From Psychrobacter sp. 4Dc (lineage in GTDB: Bacteria > Pseudomonadota > Gammaproteobacteria > Pseudomonadales > Moraxellaceae), in the NCBI RefSeq assembly GCF_002836715.1, contig NZ_PJAT01000108.1:1-40090 (forward strand): a stretch of 40,090 nt of DNA. Direction: 5' to 3'. The translations under genes were made by a program, and so were the position numbers. Below are positions 37,198-40,090 of the stretch, in pieces; positions within the stretch are counted from its first letter, which is position 1; each line of letters opens with the position of its first letter. Under the pieces are notes generated by a model. It was given only the letters and a program-made list of their open reading frames with translations, searched no databases and was not told where the DNA came from.

Positions 37198-37583
37198 TAG
37201 AACATCACCCATACAAATGACGCGACAACTAAAATCGCTGCAATCACAAAACTGACCATAGAGGCAGTGCGGCCAGATTTTAGCTCTTCGTTCATGCCCA
37301 TATCAGCAAATAAATGTTTGATACCCATTACAAAATGATATGCAATGGCGGCAACAAATATCCATGCCAAAAAGCGCACAAGTACGTTGTCAAATACGGT
37401 CGCAAAACTCTCAGGCGATGCCAATGAGTTCTGTAGTATCCATAACATGACAGGAATCAGTAAAAATAAAATAATGCCAGAGATACGATGCAAGATAGAG
37501 GCGATCGCGATCGGTGAGCGATTAACGCTAATCACTTGGCTTAAAGGCAGATCAATAGGTCGGTTGCTTTTCACAGCGGGCAT
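37197..37583 (-). CDS. sdhC: Succinate dehydrogenase cytochrome b556 subunit SdhC
   Basis: SdhC is a three-helix membrane protein that binds heme b and ubiquinone. The 128-residue sequence starts NRPIDLPLSQ, has the quinone-site motif SILHRISG at 29-36, the probable heme ligand His83 in AYHFVMGIKHLFADMG, and membrane segments at about 30-50, 68-90 and 107-127. It is the first gene of the sdh block. AAAGG abuts the ATG with no spacer, and GGAG lies 15 bases away, so the ribosome-binding site is not ideal. Confidence 0.94.
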   Translation of the reverse strand: MPAVKSNRPIDLPLSQVISVNRSPIAIASILHRISGIILFLLIPVMLWILQNSLASPESFATVFDNVLVRFLAWIFVAAIAYHFVMGIKHLFADMGMNEELKSGRTASMVSFVIAAILVVASFVWVMF

Positions 37584-38600
37584 CCTTTTGCGGTTATACT
37601 CCTGTATCTGCTATCAACGCCTGACATAAATAGTGCCAATTGAGCATTGAGCAACACACGAGACGAATAAAGTAAGGAAGAGCTAGCTGACTTCGTTTAG
37701 TTTGCGCTAAATATGAAGAAAGGATCATGTATATAAAGGTATTGATAGACTATTCAATGTCGCTTGTCGAATCGACAGGCCTATCAAACAACCTATCTAT
37801 TATACAACAAAGAGAATAAACATGAGTAACATCGACTAACCAGTCTATTTTAGAGGTCGTATGAATAGTAAGACAACGTTACTATGTCTTCTATATCAGA
37901 GCAGACCTTGTATTAGGCACTTGAAATCTTGTGCCAAACAAATAAAAAAGATTGGTTAAGAAGAAAATTCAAACCATAGAATGCGGTTTGGTCTATCGTA
38001 ACATCAGACAATCGTAAACAAGCATGAATAGAAGACGCTCTGAACGACACTATAACATGGTCATTTATTAATTCGCGCAAAGCTAATGCCAGTTAATTCC
38101 TACAATTATAAAATGCCTGAGCAATAATTACAAATTTATCCATTCAGTAAGAATATATACATATTTAATCAATAAATGAATGGATAAGGATAATACTGGT
38201 TTTAATAGTGATTATTATGACAAACTTTAATCCGCTTACTAGGCATAGTCTGCCAGTTTTTGGTGTCATTATTTATGAGTTTTGTCTCTTAAATATATTT
38301 AGAAACCCAAAATATTGGCTCGATAATGCTGCTATAAACTTGCTCAAAAACAGAGGAATTTTAAGCAAAATAACCTGACAGACATATTTTGATACAAAAA
38401 TTACAGCGAATAACTACCGCCACACCGCGCCAATTGGACACATGGTCCATAAAAGTTTTTTCAAATCATCAAGAATTGCTGCTAATATACCCTGCGTACT
38501 AAATGAGTTGAATGCACTTTTACCGTTCAACCAACAATGACGCGAGGGTATGCGTCTGTAGTAATTTATTCTAACAAGTCAAACCAATGGAGAGCAATTT
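37584..38600. other. sdhC-gltA divergent spacer
   Basis: A 1017-base AT-rich region between two divergent TCA-cycle units. It must hold both promoters and any shared control sites. I see a nested inverted repeat at 37742-37787, a candidate 32-codon frame at 37861-37959 that is probably chance, and GGAGA eight bases before gltA. No known gene or RNA was recognised. Confidence 0.5.
37742..37787. promoter_or_regulatory. Nested inverted repeat upstream of sdhC
   Basis: A perfect 13-base palindrome, TGTCGA-A-TCGACA (37765-37777), lies inside a second inverted pair, TTGATAG (37742-37748) and CTATCAA (37781-37787). It is about 160-200 bases upstream of sdhC. It could be an operator or a leader hairpin; no regulator is assigned. 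Confidence 0.4.
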
Positions 38601-39881
38601 ATGGCTGATACTAATGCCAAACTAACCGTGAATGGTGAAGAATACGAACTTCCTATTATTAAAGGTACTTTAGGGCGCCCAGTTATCGATATTGCTGCTT
38701 TACAAGAATCAGGATTTTGGTCTTATGACCCTGGTTTTAAAGTAACTGCTCCTGTTGAATCAAAGATTACTTATATTGATGGTGGCAAAGGCGAGTTATT
38801 ACACCGCGGCTACCCTATCGACGAGCTAGCGAACAATGCTGAATACCTAGAAGTTGCTTATGCACTTTTACATGGTGACCTACCTACTGCTGAGCAAAAA
38901 GCAGAATTTTTTGAAAAAATCCGCGAGCATACTCCTGTTCATGATCAATTGCGTAAGTTCTTTGAAGGCTTCCGCCGTGACGCGCATCCAATGGCTATCA
39001 TGGTTGGTGTCGTTGGTGCTTTATCAGCGTTCTATCATGAAGACCTAGACGTGAGCAATGAAGAGCATCGCGAAATCACAGCTATTCGTCTGATTGCTAA
39101 GATGCCTACGCTTGCTGCGATGAGTTATAAATACTCACAAGGCGAACCGTTCATGTATCCGCGTAATGACTTTAACTACGCAGAAAACTTCTTATACATG
39201 ATGTTTGCAACACCTGCTGACGTAGACTACGAGAAAAACGACGTTATCACTCGCGCAATGGACAAAATCTTTACTTTGCATGCTGACCATGAGCAAAACG
39301 CCTCTACCTCAACGGTACGTTTAGCTGGTTCTACTGGTGCAAACCCTTATGCATGTATCGCTGCTGGTATCGCAGCCCTTTGGGGACCATCACATGGCGG
39401 CGCGAACGAAGCTGTTCTTGAGATGCTAGACGAAATCGGTACTGTTGAGAACGTGCCTGAGTTCATGGAAAAAGTGAAGAGCCGTGAAGTGAAGCTAATG
39501 GGCTTTGGTCACCGTGTTTACAAAAACTTCGATCCACGCGCTCAAGTAATGAAAGAGACTTGTGATGAAGTACTAGAAGCACTAGGTATCAACGATCCTA
39601 AGCTTGAATTGGCAATGGCACTAGAGAAAATTGCGTTAGAAGATCCGTTCTTCATCGAGCGTAACTTATATCCAAACGTTGATTTCTACTCTGGTATCAT
39701 TTTGAAAGCCATTGGTATCCCAACGTCAATGTTTACCGTAATCTTTGCATTGGCTCGTACTTCAGGTTGGATCAGCCATTGGTTAGAAATGCACAGTGCA
39801 CCGTTCAAAATCGGTCGTCCACGTCAGTTATACACTGGTGAAACGCGCCGTGATTTTGTAAAAGTTGAAGATCGCAAGTAA
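38601..39881 (+). CDS. gltA: Type II citrate synthase GltA
   Basis: GltA condenses acetyl-CoA with oxaloacetate to citrate. The 426-residue length and the N-terminal beta domain ([17 protein letters not shown]) are those of the hexameric, NADH-sensitive Gram-negative type. The catalytic His and Asp are seen in [30 protein letters not shown] and [15 protein letters not shown], and the Arg in [17 protein letters not shown] is well placed before the ATG. The gene is alone, divergent from sdhC, and ends in a strong terminator. Confidence 0.97.
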   Translation: MADTNAKLTVNGEEYELPIIKGTLGRPVIDIAALQESGFWSYDPGFKVTAPVESKITYIDGGKGELLHRGYPIDELANNAEYLEVAYALLHGDLPTAEQKAEFFEKIREHTPVHDQLRKFFEGFRRDAHPMAIMVGVVGALSAFYHEDLDVSNEEHREITAIRLIAKMPTLAAMSYKYSQGEPFMYPRNDFNYAENFLYMMFATPADVDYEKNDVITRAMDKIFTLHADHEQNASTSTVRLAGSTGANPYACIAAGIAALWGPSHGGANEAVLEMLDEIGTVENVPEFMEKVKSREVKLMGFGHRVYKNFDPRAQVMKETCDEVLEALGINDPKLELAMALEKIALEDPFFIERNLYPNVDFYSGIILKAIGIPTSMFTVIFALARTSGWISHWLEMHSAPFKIGRPRQLYTGETRRDFVKVEDRK

Positions 39882-39903
39882 GCAAAAATAATCGTTACCC
39901 AAT

Positions 39904-39934
39904 AAAAAATCCCGCCATCGTGCGGGATTTTTTA
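39904..39934 (+). terminator. Terminator after gltA
   Basis: A perfect 12-bp stem (AAAAAATCCCGC with its complement) and 6-base loop ending in a T-run, about 20 bases after the gltA stop. Confidence 0.93.
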
Positions 39935-40090
39935 TTGTCTTAACTCTCGTTATTTGATATTGATTGTTTTATGAGAAATGACTAACTAAATAAGCTCTTA
40001 AAACTACCCCACTCTCAACTTGAAATAAGCAATTCAAACTGAAGAGGCGGGTTACCAAGTTTTTTGTTGAGTACAAAGCACAGATTGTGC

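Noticed and set aside
37861..37959. 32-codon frame with AGAGG four bases before its ATG, upstream of sdhC
   Set aside because: A ribosome-binding-like sequence is present, but the peptide has no recognisable feature, and it runs divergently from sdhC, several hundred bases from gltA; not enough support for a gene.
39960..40090. Open frames at the right window edge, possibly the end of another gene
   Set aside because: Neither strand gives a recognisable protein over the ~40 codons visible, and the window stops before it can be judged.

Overview
The window reads as chromosome of a gamma-proteobacterium of the family Moraxellaceae, most likely Psychrobacter. The protein sequences are of that type, base composition is moderate with AT-rich spacers, the cell-wall recycling phosphatase MupP sits between ubiG and yciK, and an sdh-suc block lies divergent to gltA. 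No rRNA, tRNA, CRISPR array, prophage or intact transposase gene was seen. The genus call is inference from remembered sequence similarity, not a search.

Left part (1-10.6 kb): the transcription accessory protein gene tex runs off the left edge. Divergent from it is ompR, followed not by the usual sensor kinase envZ but by a COG0523/CobW-type metallochaperone GTPase carrying in-frame 15-bp tandem repeats. A 172-bp transposase-less inverted-repeat element separates this from ybiI, a DksA/TraR-type zinc-finger gene. Next come an orphan AcfC-like periplasmic binding protein, the ubiG-mupP-yciK cluster (ubiquinone synthesis, MurNAc-6-P recycling, an SDR enzyme) and dsbA.

Middle part (10.6-24 kb): a minus-strand run encodes MazG, a ComEA-like protein, poly(A) polymerase with a long basic tail, FolK, PanB, PanC, RapZ and DarP. 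The algC phosphohexomutase gene faces a nucleotide-sugar operon, galU-pgi-ugd-like. Its last gene is a UDP-glucose dehydrogenase homologue that has lost its catalytic residues. A short galE-like start fragment lies just upstream of galU, so this looks like an eroded surface-polysaccharide sugar module.

Right part (24-40 kb): a nearly complete central stretch of the TCA cycle, transcribed leftwards as sdhCDAB, sucA, sucB, lpdA, sucC and sucD, with gltA divergent at the right end. Spacing between these genes is unusually wide. A 132-bp mobile element with perfect 8-bp target duplications sits between sucC and sucD. Terminator-like hairpins follow sdhB, sucB and sucD, which suggests several transcription units rather than one operon.

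No wholly new defence or mobile system was found. The most notable items are the catalytically dead Ugd homologue with the galE relic, the two miniature elements, and the repeat-expanded, Asp/His-rich loop in the CobW-type GTPase.
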